From: Pseudomonas rustica
GTDB taxonomy: Bacteria > Pseudomonadota > Gammaproteobacteria > Pseudomonadales > Pseudomonadaceae
Assembly: GCF_018336155.1 (NCBI RefSeq)
Contig: NZ_JAGYHF010000003.1
Coordinates: 1-64,000, forward strand
Direction: 5' to 3'
DNA length: 64,000 bases
The position numbers were made by a program, and so were the translations under genes. The notes under the pieces were generated by a model that saw only the letters and a list, made by a program, of their open reading frames with translations, had not been told where the DNA came from and did no database searches. How positions within the stretch are numbered: the first letter of the stretch is position 1; each line of letters opens with the position of its first letter. Shown piece by piece: positions 56,667-64,000 of this stretch.

Positions 56667-57170
56667 ATGGCGAAGAGCGAAGCTGCAGCAGTAAAAGACC
56701 CCGCAACCAAAGGCAAACTCAAGCTGATCATCATGATCGTGCTCGCGTTGCTGTTGGCCATTGGTGCATCCGTGGGGGCGACCTGGTTCTTCATGCACAG
56801 TGCCCAGAGCAAACCAGAGGCTGCGGCTGAAACCGCCCCGACCGGCAAACAACCGGCGATTTTCGAACCGATGGCGCCGGCCTTCGTTGCCAACTACAAC
56901 CAGAACGGCCGTCAGCGCTACATGCAGGTGAGCATCACCATGCTCGGGCGCAATCAGGCCGATCTGGAAGCGCTGAAAGTGCACATGCCGGTTATCCGCA
57001 ACAACCTGGTGATGCTCTTCTCCGGTCAGGATTTCGCCACACTGGCGACGCCGGTCGGCCAAGAGATGTTGCGCCAGAAGGCCACCGCCAGCGTCCAGGA
57101 AGTGGCGCAGAAAGAACTCGGCAAAGTGGTCATCGAACAGTTGCTTTTCACTAATTTCGTACTGCAGTAG
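56667..57170 (+). CDS. fliL: flagellar basal body-associated protein FliL
   Basis: This 167-residue protein has one membrane helix (about 17-40, LIIMIVLALLLAIGASVGAT) and a periplasmic domain that supports stators (RYMQVSITMLGRNQADLEAL; QKELGKVVIEQLLFTNFVLQ at the end). It is the first gene of fliLMNOPQR-flhB. Confidence 0.95.
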   Translation: MAKSEAAAVKDPATKGKLKLIIMIVLALLLAIGASVGATWFFMHSAQSKPEAAAETAPTGKQPAIFEPMAPAFVANYNQNGRQRYMQVSITMLGRNQADLEALKVHMPVIRNNLVMLFSGQDFATLATPVGQEMLRQKATASVQEVAQKELGKVVIEQLLFTNFVLQ

Positions 57171-57179
57171 GAACACGAC

Positions 57180-58148
57180 ATGGCCGTGCAGGATCTGCTG
57201 TCCCAGGATGAAATCGACGCGCTGTTGCACGGCGTCGACGATGGTCTGGTACAGACCGATGACGCTGCCGTACCCGGCAGTGTCAAAAGCTACGACCTGA
57301 CCAGCCAGGATCGCATCGTCCGTGGACGTATGCCGACTCTGGAAATGATCAACGAGCGTTTTGCCCGCTACACCCGCATCAGCATGTTCAACATGCTGCG
57401 CCGCTCGGCGGACGTTGCCGTCGGTGGCGTGCAGGTGATGAAGTTCGGCGAATACGTGCACTCGCTGTACGTACCGACCAGCCTCAACCTGGTCAAGATC
57501 AAACCGTTGCGCGGCACCGCGCTGTTCATCCTTGACGCCAAGCTGGTGTTCAAATTGGTGGACAACTTCTTCGGTGGCGACGGCCGTCACGCCAAGATCG
57601 AAGGGCGTGAATTCACCCCGACCGAACTGCGCGTGGTGCGCATGGTGCTGGAGCAGGCCTTCGTCGATTTGAAGGAAGCCTGGCAGGCGATCATGGAAGT
57701 CAATTTCGAGTACATCAACTCGGAAGTGAACCCGGCCATGGCCAACATCGTCGGCCCGAGCGAAGCGATCGTGGTCTCCACGTTCCACATCGAACTGGAC
57801 GGCGGTGGCGGCGATCTGCACGTGACCATGCCGTACTCGATGATCGAGCCGGTGCGCGAAATGCTCGACGCCGGTTTCCAGTCGGATCTCGACGATCAGG
57901 ACGAGCGCTGGGTCAACGCCCTGCGTCAGGACGTGCTCGATGTCGATGTGCCGATCGGTGCCACCGTGGCTCGCCGTCAGTTGAAACTGCGCGACATTTT
58001 GCACATGCAGCCCGGCGATGTGATCCCGGTCGAGATGCCGGACGAAATGATCATGCGCGCCAATGGCGTGCCGGCCTTCAAGGTCAAGATGGGCTCGCAC
58101 AAAGGCAACCTCGCGTTGCAGGTGATCGAGCCGATCGAGCGCCGCTGA
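57180..58148 (+). CDS. fliM: flagellar motor switch protein FliM
   Basis: This 322-residue C-ring protein has the N-terminal CheY-P binding peptide (DLLSQDEIDALLHG), a middle CheC-like domain and a C-terminal SpoA domain. TLEMINERFARYTRISMFNM is a family hallmark. Confidence 0.97.
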   Translation: MAVQDLLSQDEIDALLHGVDDGLVQTDDAAVPGSVKSYDLTSQDRIVRGRMPTLEMINERFARYTRISMFNMLRRSADVAVGGVQVMKFGEYVHSLYVPTSLNLVKIKPLRGTALFILDAKLVFKLVDNFFGGDGRHAKIEGREFTPTELRVVRMVLEQAFVDLKEAWQAIMEVNFEYINSEVNPAMANIVGPSEAIVVSTFHIELDGGGGDLHVTMPYSMIEPVREMLDAGFQSDLDDQDERWVNALRQDVLDVDVPIGATVARRQLKLRDILHMQPGDVIPVEMPDEMIMRANGVPAFKVKMGSHKGNLALQVIEPIERR

Positions 58149-58203
58149 AACGGCGCCACACCCCCTTTTTTGCACTAACTGAATTGTTGCCCGCCGAGGA
58201 CAC

Positions 58204-58665
58204 ATGATGAACGACGATATGAACGCCCAGGACGATCAGGCACTGGCTGATGAATGGGCCGCCGCCCTCGAAGAAACCGGTGATGCCGGCCAGGCTGACA
58301 TCGACGCCCTGCTGGCCGCCGACGCTGGCGCCGCGAGCTCCAACCGTCTGCCGATGGAAGAGTTCGGCAGCGTGCCGAAGAACAACGATCCGGTGACGCT
58401 GGACGGTCCGAACCTGGACGTGATCCTCGATATTCCGGTGTCGATTTCGATGGAAGTCGGCAGCACCGACATCAACATCCGCAACCTGCTGCAACTCAAC
58501 CAGGGTTCGGTGATCGAGCTCGATCGTCTGGCCGGTGAGCCGCTCGACGTGCTGGTCAACGGCACGCTGATTGCGCACGGTGAAGTGGTGGTGGTCAACG
58601 AGAAGTTCGGCATCCGCCTGACCGACGTGATCAGCCCAAGCGAACGCATCAAGAAGCTGCGCTGA
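58204..58665 (+). CDS. fliN: flagellar motor switch protein FliN
   Basis: This 153-residue protein has an acidic N-terminal extension (about 1-65) and the C-terminal SpoA domain (LDVILDIPVSISMEVGSTDI and RLAGEPLDVLVNGTLIAHGE). ATG at 58204 or 58207 (MMNDD). Its stop meets the GTG of fliO with no gap. Confidence 0.96.
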   Translation: MMNDDMNAQDDQALADEWAAALEETGDAGQADIDALLAADAGAASSNRLPMEEFGSVPKNNDPVTLDGPNLDVILDIPVSISMEVGSTDINIRNLLQLNQGSVIELDRLAGEPLDVLVNGTLIAHGEVVVVNEKFGIRLTDVISPSERIKKLR

Positions 58666-59112
58666 GTGAAAAGGGTTCTCTGGGCGCTGCTGGCGCTGCC
58701 AATCAGCGTAATGGCCGCCGAGCCGGTGGCAACCACGGCCGCCGTCGCCGCGCCGGTGGTCAACAGCGGCATTGCCGGGCAATTGACGCAACTGGTATTC
58801 GGTTTGCTGCTGGTGCTGGGGATTATCTTTTTCCTCGCCTGGCTGCTGCGCCGGGTGCAGCAGGCAGGGCCGGCAGGCAAGGGCCAGGTGATCGAGTTGA
58901 TCGGTTCGCGCGCCCTCGGCCCACGTGACCGTTTGATGCTGGTGCAGGTCGGCAACGAGCAGATTTTGCTTGGCTTGAGCCCCGGCACCATCACCGCGCT
59001 GCACGTGCTCAAAGAGCCGGTGCCGGTGCCGAGCACCAGTGAAAAAGCCACTCCGGATTTTGCCCAGCAGTTGCTGAAGATACTCGGCAAGGATCAGAAG
59101 GATACGAAGTAA
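58666..59112 (+). CDS. fliO: flagellar biosynthesis protein FliO
   Basis: This 148-residue protein has a signal-like start ([14 protein letters not shown]), one membrane helix (about 45-65, [19 protein letters not shown]) and a small cytoplasmic domain ([20 protein letters not shown]). It assists FliP assembly. It overlaps fliP by one base. Confidence 0.92.
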   Translation: MKRVLWALLALPISVMAAEPVATTAAVAAPVVNSGIAGQLTQLVFGLLLVLGIIFFLAWLLRRVQQAGPAGKGQVIELIGSRALGPRDRLMLVQVGNEQILLGLSPGTITALHVLKEPVPVPSTSEKATPDFAQQLLKILGKDQKDTK

Positions 59113-59870
59113 TGGGTGCGCTACGCATCGTCTTGACGCTGGCCCTGATGCTGGCGGCGCCGCTGGCGTTCGCCGCCGATCCGTTGTCGATCCCGGCGAT
59201 CACGCTGGGCACCAACGCCGATGGCGCGCAGGAATATTCGGTCAGCCTGCAGATTCTGCTGATCATGACCGCGCTGAGCTTTATTCCGGCGGCGGTCATT
59301 CTGATGACCAGTTTCACCCGGATCATCATCGTCTTCTCGATCCTGCGTCAGGCCCTCGGCCTGCAACAGACGCCGTCGAACCAGATCCTCACCGGCATGG
59401 CGCTGTTCCTGACCATGTTCATCATGGCGCCGGTGTTCGATCGCGTGAACAAAGATGCCTTGCAGCCGTATCTGGCGGAGACACTCACCGCGCAGCAAGC
59501 GGTGGAAAAAGCTCAAGTGCCGATCAAAGACTTCATGCTCGCGCAAACCCGCAGCAGCGATCTTGAGCTGTTCATGCGCCTGTCCAAACGCACCGACATC
59601 CCGACGCCGGACGCTGCGCCGCTGACCATTCTGGTGCCGGCGTTCGTCACCTCCGAGCTGAAGACCGCGTTCCAGATCGGCTTCATGATCTTCATTCCGT
59701 TCCTGATCATCGACCTCGTCGTCGCCAGTGTGCTGATGGCGATGGGTATGATGATGCTGTCGCCGCTGATCATTTCCTTGCCGTTCAAAATCATGCTGTT
59801 TGTGCTGGTGGATGGCTGGGCGCTGATCATCGGCACCCTGGCCAGCAGTTTTGGAGGTGTCTCGCCATGA
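59112..59870 (+). CDS. fliP: flagellar export gate protein FliP
   Basis: This 252-residue polytopic membrane protein of the type III gate starts with a cleavable signal peptide ([15 protein letters not shown]). The conserved core [20 protein letters not shown] and [20 protein letters not shown] is intact. It overlaps fliQ by 4 bases. Confidence 0.97.
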   Translation: MGALRIVLTLALMLAAPLAFAADPLSIPAITLGTNADGAQEYSVSLQILLIMTALSFIPAAVILMTSFTRIIIVFSILRQALGLQQTPSNQILTGMALFLTMFIMAPVFDRVNKDALQPYLAETLTAQQAVEKAQVPIKDFMLAQTRSSDLELFMRLSKRTDIPTPDAAPLTILVPAFVTSELKTAFQIGFMIFIPFLIIDLVVASVLMAMGMMMLSPLIISLPFKIMLFVLVDGWALIIGTLASSFGGVSP

Positions 59871-60136
59871 CGCCGGAAGTCGCGGTCGATATCTTTCGTG
59901 AAGCGCTGTGGCTGACCACGCTGATGGTCGCGATTCTGGTGATCCCGAGCCTGTTGGTCGGCTTGCTGGTGGCGATGTTCCAGGCCGCGACGCAGATCAA
60001 CGAACAGACCCTGAGCTTCCTGCCGCGTCTGCTGGTGATGCTGGTGACGTTGATCGTCGCCGGCCCATGGATCGTGCAGACGTTCATGGAATACATCATC
60101 CAGTTGTACAAAAACATTCCGATGGTCATCGGCTAA
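59867..60136 (+). CDS. fliQ: flagellar export gate protein FliQ
   Basis: This 89-residue protein with two membrane helices starts [20 protein letters not shown] and has the [15 protein letters not shown] linker typical of the family. Confidence 0.97.
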   Translation: MTPEVAVDIFREALWLTTLMVAILVIPSLLVGLLVAMFQAATQINEQTLSFLPRLLVMLVTLIVAGPWIVQTFMEYIIQLYKNIPMVIG

Positions 60137-60139
60137 GCC

Positions 60140-60925
60140 ATGCAATCGCTGCTTCAGCTGACCGACACCCAGATCAGTTCCTGGGTGGCATCGTTCATGT
60201 TGCCGCTGTTTCGCGTCGCCTCGATGTTGATGGTCATGCCGGTGTTCGGCACCACGCTGATACCGCGCCGTGTGCGCCTGTATTTTGCCGTGGCGATCAC
60301 CGTGGTGATCACGCCGGGGCTGCCGCCGATGCCGGCGGTGAGTCCGCTGGATCTGAGTGGGCTGATGCTGATCGCCGAGCAGATCCTGGTCGGCGCTGTG
60401 CTCGGGTTTTCCTTGCAGCTGTTCTTTCAGGCGTTTGCGGTGGCCGGGCAGATCGTCGCGATCCAGATGGGCATGGGCTTCGCCTCGATGATCGACCCGG
60501 CCAACGGCGTCTCGGTGGCGGTGATCGGGCAGTTCTTCACCATGCTGGTGACCTTGCTGTTCCTGTCGATGAACGGCCATCTGGTGGTGTTTGAAGTCCT
60601 CACCGAAAGCTTCACCACGCTGCCGGTCGGCAGTGGTTTGATGACCGCGCATTACTGGGAACTGGCCGGCAAACTCGGCTGGGTACTTGGCGCCGCGTTG
60701 CTGCTGGTGTTGCCGGCGGTGACCGCGTTGCTGGTGGTCAACATCGCGTTCGGCGTGATGACCCGCGCGGCGCCGCAACTGAACATTTTCTCCATCGGTT
60801 TCCCGCTGACCCTTGTGCTCGGTCTGTTTATTGTCTGGGTCGGGTTGGCGGATATTCTCAATCAGTATCAGCCGCTGGCCACCGAGGCCTTGCAGTTGCT
60901 ACGCGAACTGGCACGGGCGCGCTGA
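60140..60925 (+). CDS. fliR: flagellar export gate protein FliR
   Basis: This 261-residue polytopic membrane protein has the family segments MVMPVFGTTLIPRRVRLYFA and AGQIVAIQMGMGFASMIDPA. It follows fliQ by three bases. Confidence 0.96.
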   Translation: MQSLLQLTDTQISSWVASFMLPLFRVASMLMVMPVFGTTLIPRRVRLYFAVAITVVITPGLPPMPAVSPLDLSGLMLIAEQILVGAVLGFSLQLFFQAFAVAGQIVAIQMGMGFASMIDPANGVSVAVIGQFFTMLVTLLFLSMNGHLVVFEVLTESFTTLPVGSGLMTAHYWELAGKLGWVLGAALLLVLPAVTALLVVNIAFGVMTRAAPQLNIFSIGFPLTLVLGLFIVWVGLADILNQYQPLATEALQLLRELARAR

Positions 60926-60928
60926 GTC

Positions 60929-62068
60929 ATGGCTGAGAGCGAAAGCGGTCAGGACAAAACAGAAGACCCCACGGAGAAACGGAAAAAGGACTCCCGTGAG
61001 AAGGGTGAGATTGCCCGTTCCAAAGAGCTCAACACCCTCGCCGTGATGATGGCCGGCGCCGGCGCGTTGCTGGTGTTTGGCGGCATGTTGGCCGAAGACC
61101 TGATGGAACTGATGCGCCTGAACTTCACGCTGACGCGCGAGGTGATCATGGATCAGGGCTCCATGGGCGCCTTTATGATGCAGTCGGGCAAAATGGCGCT
61201 GGTGGCGATTCAGCCGATCATGATCACCCTGTTGATTGCCGCGCTGGTCGGGCCGATTTCCCTCGGCGGCTGGCTGTTCGCGGCCAGCTCCATGGCGCCG
61301 AAGTTCAGCCGGATGAACCCGGGCGCCGGCCTCAAACGCATGTTTTCCTTCAAGGCTGTGGTGGAGTTGCTCAAGGCACTCGCCAAGTTTGTGATCACCC
61401 TGTTCGTGGCGCTGATGGTGTTGATGTCCGACGTCGACGACCTGCTGCGCATCGCTCACGAACCGCTTGAGTCAGCGATTATTCACAGCGTGACGCTGGT
61501 CGGCTGGAGCACCTTGTGGCTGGCCTGCGGGTTGATCATCATCGCCGCCGTCGATGTGCCGGTGCAGCTCTGGGAAGCGCACAAAAAACTGCTGATGACC
61601 AAGCAGGAAGTGCGCGACGAGCACAAGGATCAGGAAGGCCGGCCGGAGGTCAAACAGCGCATCCGCCAGACCCAGCGCGAAATGTCCCAGCGACGGATGA
61701 TGGCGGCGATTCCCGACGCCGACGTGGTCATCACCAACCCGACGCACTACGCCGTCGCGCTCAAATACGACTCGGAAAAGGGTGGCGCGCCGTTGCTGCT
61801 GGCCAAGGGTAGCGACTTCCTGGCGTTGAAGATTCGTGAGATTGCCGTGGCGAATAATGTGATGCTGCTGGAATCGCCGGGGTTGGCGCGTTCGATTTAC
61901 TACTCGACTGAGCTCGACGAGGAAATCCCTGGCGGGTTGTATCTGGCGGTGGCGCAGGTGTTGGCGTACGTCTACCAGATCCGCCAATACCGCGCGGGCA
62001 AAGGCAAACGGCCGGATCCGCTTAAGGATGACCTGCCGATTCCGCCGGATCTGCGCCGCGATTCTTGA
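60929..62068 (+). CDS. flhB: flagellar export switch protein FlhB
   Basis: This 379-residue membrane protein has four helices and a cytoplasmic autocleavage domain. The NPTH site starts at residue 270 (VVITNPTHYAVALKYD), so substrate-specificity switching should work. TEDPTEKRKKDSREKGEIAR at the start is diagnostic. It closes the fli operon; flhA is not in the window. Confidence 0.97.
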   Translation: MAESESGQDKTEDPTEKRKKDSREKGEIARSKELNTLAVMMAGAGALLVFGGMLAEDLMELMRLNFTLTREVIMDQGSMGAFMMQSGKMALVAIQPIMITLLIAALVGPISLGGWLFAASSMAPKFSRMNPGAGLKRMFSFKAVVELLKALAKFVITLFVALMVLMSDVDDLLRIAHEPLESAIIHSVTLVGWSTLWLACGLIIIAAVDVPVQLWEAHKKLLMTKQEVRDEHKDQEGRPEVKQRIRQTQREMSQRRMMAAIPDADVVITNPTHYAVALKYDSEKGGAPLLLAKGSDFLALKIREIAVANNVMLLESPGLARSIYYSTELDEEIPGGLYLAVAQVLAYVYQIRQYRAGKGKRPDPLKDDLPIPPDLRRDS

Positions 62069-62106
62069 CGTTACTGCGATGAAACTCTAGGCCTTACAGA
62101 GATCAT

Positions 62107-62270
62107 TGTGGCGAGGGGATTTAGCGAAACGTCGCACCGCCCCGCTGGGCTGCGCAGCAGCCCCCATAACCTGTGACTTCAATCTTTCAGGATTACCGCG
62201 TGCTCAGGATTTACGACTGCTGCGCAGCCGAGCGGGGCGGTGCGACGTTTCGCTGAATCCCCTCGCCACA
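62107..62270. repeat. 164-bp long inverted repeat after flhB
   Basis: TGTGGCGAGGGGATTTAGCG at the left end is mirrored by CGCTGAATCCCCTCGCCACA at the right. Arms are about 54 bases with few mismatches and enclose roughly 55 unique bases. It looks like a further Pseudomonas intergenic repeat family, unrelated in sequence to the REP cores elsewhere in the window. Confidence 0.85.
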
Positions 62271-62289
62271 GGTTCTTGCCTGACTTCTT

Positions 62290-62400
62290 GATCGTTCCCA
62301 CGCTCCGCGTGGGAATGCAGCCCGGGACGCTCCGCGTCCCTTCCAGAACCGAACGCGGAGCGTCCGTTGAGGCGTTCCCGCGCAGAGCGTGGGAACGATC
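62290..62400. repeat. BIME-like repeat, copy 3
   Basis: Same family as 4631-4737 and 9165-9270 (GATCGTTCCCACGCTCCGCG ends). It is nearly identical to the copy at 63197-63307, which forms part of a segmental duplication. Confidence 0.88.
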
Positions 62401-62412
62401 ATCGGGGTGCTG

Positions 62413-62769
62413 TTACTGCGGCAACTCCAGATTATCCAGCGCCCGATTCACCGCCAGTTCGCCGAGCATGATCAGTTGCGCAATACCCTGCAGCGTTCTG
62501 CGTTGTGATGCGGGTATGAGGTTGGCGAAGTCATTGGCAATGGTTCTTGCCGAGGCGAGGGTTTCGCAGGCGTTGGCCAATAATTCTTCGTTTTTGAAGT
62601 CGGCGGTGACGGCGTACATCGTGCGGTTTCGGCGTGGCGGTGGCGTGGCGCCCGGGAAGAGGTAGTGATCGAGGGCGCGGTCGGCGGCTTCGTGGAGCTT
62701 TGTTGAATCGAGGGATTCGTAGGGGGAGGTGGGATCGGTTTCGGGTGGGTTTGGTGTTGGTTTGATCAT
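62413..62769 (-). CDS. DUF6124 family protein
   Basis: This 118-residue small protein belongs to a Pseudomonas-specific family of unknown function. It starts MIKPTPNPPETDPTSPYESL, with a disordered Pro-rich head (1-48) and a helical part with LLANACETLASARTIANDFA and LIMLGELAVNRALDNLELP. AAGGAG precedes the ATG. An RNA-like element with complementary repeats lies just upstream (62807-62950). A broken second copy lies at 63328-63543. Confidence 0.8.
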   Translation of the reverse strand: MIKPTPNPPETDPTSPYESLDSTKLHEAADRALDHYLFPGATPPPRRNRTMYAVTADFKNEELLANACETLASARTIANDFANLIPASQRRTLQGIAQLIMLGELAVNRALDNLELPQ

Positions 62770-62806
62770 TGGTGAAGCTCCTTGAGAAATGGAGCCGTCA
62801 ACCGTC

Positions 62807-62950
62807 GCTGCTAAACGAAGTGGGTGGCGGCTGTACGCGGGTTAGCAGACCAGGCTCAAGAATCCCGGCGCACCGAAGTGCCCCACGCAAAGCCGCCATA
62901 ACGTAATGGCGGGACTCGCGTGTCTTGAGATTTGCCGAGCTGCTAAACCC
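62807..62950 (-). ncRNA. candidate C4/CI-type antisense immunity RNA region
   Basis: Read on the minus strand, the order is GGGTTTAGCAGC (62950-62939), a folded block (62929-62855), GGTCTGCTAACCC (62851-62839), then CGTTTAGCAGC (62817-62807). The middle element is complementary to both outer ones, the layout of seqA-seqB-seqC in phage P4 immunity. The block closes by CTCAAG/CTTGAG and a 7-bp stem (62860-62866 with 62911-62917) that needs a U-G pair possible only on the minus-strand RNA; two hairpins sit inside. The DUF6124 gene follows. Recognition is by layout, not by a database match. Confidence 0.5.
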
Positions 62951-63080
62951 GATCACTGAACAATCAGCGACCGACCCACGATAGAACCCGTCCCCAAGGC
63001 GCACAAGCCGGCCGATTCTGGCTTAGCTGTAGGCAAAGGCGCAAGGATGTGTAGCCTTTGAGGCGTGTCTGGAGGTGTCT

Positions 63081-63100
63081 TTTAAACATAGCCGTTTAAA
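63081..63100. promoter_or_regulatory. TTTAAA-N8-TTTAAA dyad
   Basis: Two TTTAAA half sites separated by 8 bases give a 20-bp symmetric element in an otherwise GC-rich spacer, about 130 bases upstream of the candidate antisense RNA on its own strand. It could be an operator or AT-rich promoter. Confidence 0.3.
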
Positions 63101-63115
63101 AACAGAAATCGGGCA

Positions 63116-63196
63116 CAGGCAATGACGGCCCCTTCGCGAGGAAGCTCTGCTCCTACGGTTTTGTGGTGATCACATATTTTGTGGCTTGCCCCAATT
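63116..63196 (+). repeat. 81-bp direct repeat, left copy
   Basis: From CAGGCAATGACGGCCCCTTC to TGGCTTGCCCCAATT; it matches 63546-63626 with one mismatch (GAGGAAGC versus GAGCAAGC). It contains a single REP arm of the GTAGGAGCAGAGC type. Confidence 0.92.
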
Positions 63197-63307
63197 GATC
63201 GTTCCCACGCTCCGCGTGGGAATGCATCCCGGGACGCTCCGCGTCCCTTCCACAACCGAACGCGGAGCGTCCGTTGAGGCGTTCCCACGCAGAGCGTGGG
63301 AACGATC
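63197..63307. repeat. BIME-like repeat, copy 4
   Basis: Nearly identical to 62290-62400 and in the same position relative to the DUF6124 reading frame, so it was duplicated with it. Confidence 0.88.
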
Positions 63308-63327
63308 ATCGGGGGAGGGGGCCTGCC

Positions 63328-63543
63328 ACTGCGGCAACACCAGATTATCCAGCGCCCGATTCACCGCCAACTCGCCGAGCATGATCAGTTGCGCGATGCC
63401 CAGCAGCGTCTTCCGCTCCGAGGCGGGTATGAGGTTGGCGAAGTCATTGGCGATGGTTCTGGCGGAGGCGAGGGTTTCGCAGGCGTTGGCCAATAGTTCT
63501 TCGTTTTTGAAATCGGCGGTCACGGCGTACATCGTGCGGTTTC
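63328..63543 (-). pseudogene. truncated DUF6124 gene copy
   Basis: Minus-strand translation from NRTMYAVTADFKNEELL to NRALDNLVLPQ matches the intact gene at 62413-62769 from about residue 48 to the end. The first 47 codons and the normal start are missing: at 63543 the match stops and the 81-bp direct repeat begins. The stop codon is also lost (TAA region reads TGG), so the frame runs on into the BIME repeat. A hybrid ORF starting in the repeat (63637) exists but has no family-like N-terminus. Confidence 0.8.
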
Positions 63544-63545
63544 TG

Positions 63546-63626
63546 CAGGCAATGACGGCCCCTTCGCGAGCAAGCTCTGCTCCTACGGTTTTGTGGTGAT
63601 CACATATTTTGTGGCTTGCCCCAATT
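63546..63626 (+). repeat. 81-bp direct repeat, right copy
   Basis: Second copy of the repeat at 63116-63196, 430 bases further on, ending where a full REP doublet begins (63627). Confidence 0.92.
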
Positions 63627-63719
63627 TGTAGGAGCAAAGCTTGCTCGCGAAGGCATCGGCATATTCAACGCTTTCATCGGTTGACACACCGCTTTCGCGA
63701 GCAAGCTTTGCTCCTACAG
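63627..63719. repeat. REP doublet, GTAGGAGCAAAGCTTGCTC variant
   Basis: TGTAGGAGCAAAGCTTGCTC at the left and GAGCAAGCTTTGCTCCTACA at the right are perfect inverse complements. This is a third sequence variant of the REP family in the window. Confidence 0.88.
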
Positions 63720-63899
63720 AGGGTGGAGCGAACCTTCCGTCTGAAAACCTGTGATACCTGACAGTTCTGACAGTAGACGCCGTTGAATTTCAGGCGCACT
63801 CATAGCGCCGGGAATGTTCCCGTTGGAGGTCTCGCCGTGGATGCGCTTGGGCAGGGGCCTGACAGCGTTCGAGATGCTCGGATCTGTTCAGGGAGAGTC

Positions 63900-64000
63900 A
63901 TGATGGTAGAGCGCGTATACAAACATCTTCCGGGGATGAAGCTGGAGTTCGTCTCCGCTCGGCTGGAGGAAAACGTCAGCGAAAGAGCGATTGGCTACTC
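63900..64000 (+). CDS. unidentified gene, truncated by window end
   Basis: ATG at 63900 (or 63903) follows GGGAG and opens a frame that continues to the last base, starting MMVERVYKHLPGMKLEFVSA and then RLEENVSERAIGY. A GTG in the same frame at 63837, seven bases after GGAGG, could be the true start and add 21 codons. I do not recognise the family from 33 residues. The spacer before it (63720-63836) holds a 9-base-period direct repeat (CTGACAG at 63758 and 63767) and nothing else I can name. Confidence 0.45.
   Translation, partial: MMVERVYKHLPGMKLEFVSARLEENVSERAIGY

Noticed and set aside
63170..63637. 155-codon frame joining the 81-bp repeat, the DUF6124 remnant and the BIME
   Set aside because: Only the middle matches a known family; both ends translate repeat DNA. 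It is treated as a pseudogene with fortuitous extensions.
63758..63773. CTGACAG direct repeat before the last gene
   Set aside because: Two short copies with 9-base spacing are not enough to claim an operator.

Overview
The window looks like a chromosome segment of a bacterium of the Pseudomonas fluorescens complex. The evidence is the gene order (aroP, arfB, phhCBA/phhR, then the polar flagellar flg, fle and fli genes), the high GC content and Pseudomonas codon use, and many inverted REP repeats with cores such as GGAGCGGGCTTGCTC. There are no tRNA, rRNA, insertion sequence or CRISPR signals.

Region 1 (1-9400) handles aromatic amino acids. It holds an aromatic amino acid permease (aroP), the ribosome rescue factor arfB, an MFS transporter, two tiny proteins, and the phenylalanine catabolism operon phhA-phhB-phhC, which is divergent from its activator phhR. 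Two 18-bp PhhR/TyrR-type boxes (106-123 and 7313-7330) are visible. The long leader before aroP contains two small ORFs with good ribosome binding sites.

Region 2 (9400-17890) is the flgFGHIJKL operon for the distal rod, L and P rings, muramidase and hook-filament junction, behind a sigma-54 promoter. Region 3 (17890-38150), between flgL and fliC, is a large flagellin glycosylation island. Two giant multi-domain glycosyltransferases and a KAS III-like protein, an arrangement like the Pseudomonas syringae island, are separated by two sugar cassettes. One cassette is a CDP-6-deoxyhexose branch (rfbF, rfbG, 3,5-epimerase, reductase, C-methyltransferase, CmcI-like protein). The other is a complete pseudaminic acid pathway (pseB, pseC, pseF, a pseG-pseH fusion, pseI). 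A Maf-type pseudaminyltransferase follows.

Region 4 (38150-46400) holds fliC with a sigma-28 promoter, flaG, fliD, fliS and fliT (with their own sigma-28 promoter), the master regulator fleQ, and fleS-fleR. Region 5 (46400-62070) holds fliEFGHIJ, a regulatory trio resembling HsbA-HsbR-HptB, fliK, and fliLMNOPQR-flhB. Sigma-54 promoters are visible before fleS, fliE and fliL, as expected for the FleQ/FleR cascade.

Region 6 (62070-64000) is rich in repeats. It has a 164-bp inverted repeat, a DUF6124-type gene preceded by an RNA element laid out like the phage P4 CI / P1 C4 immunity RNAs, a truncated second copy of that gene between 81-bp direct repeats, and the start of an unidentified gene cut by the window edge.
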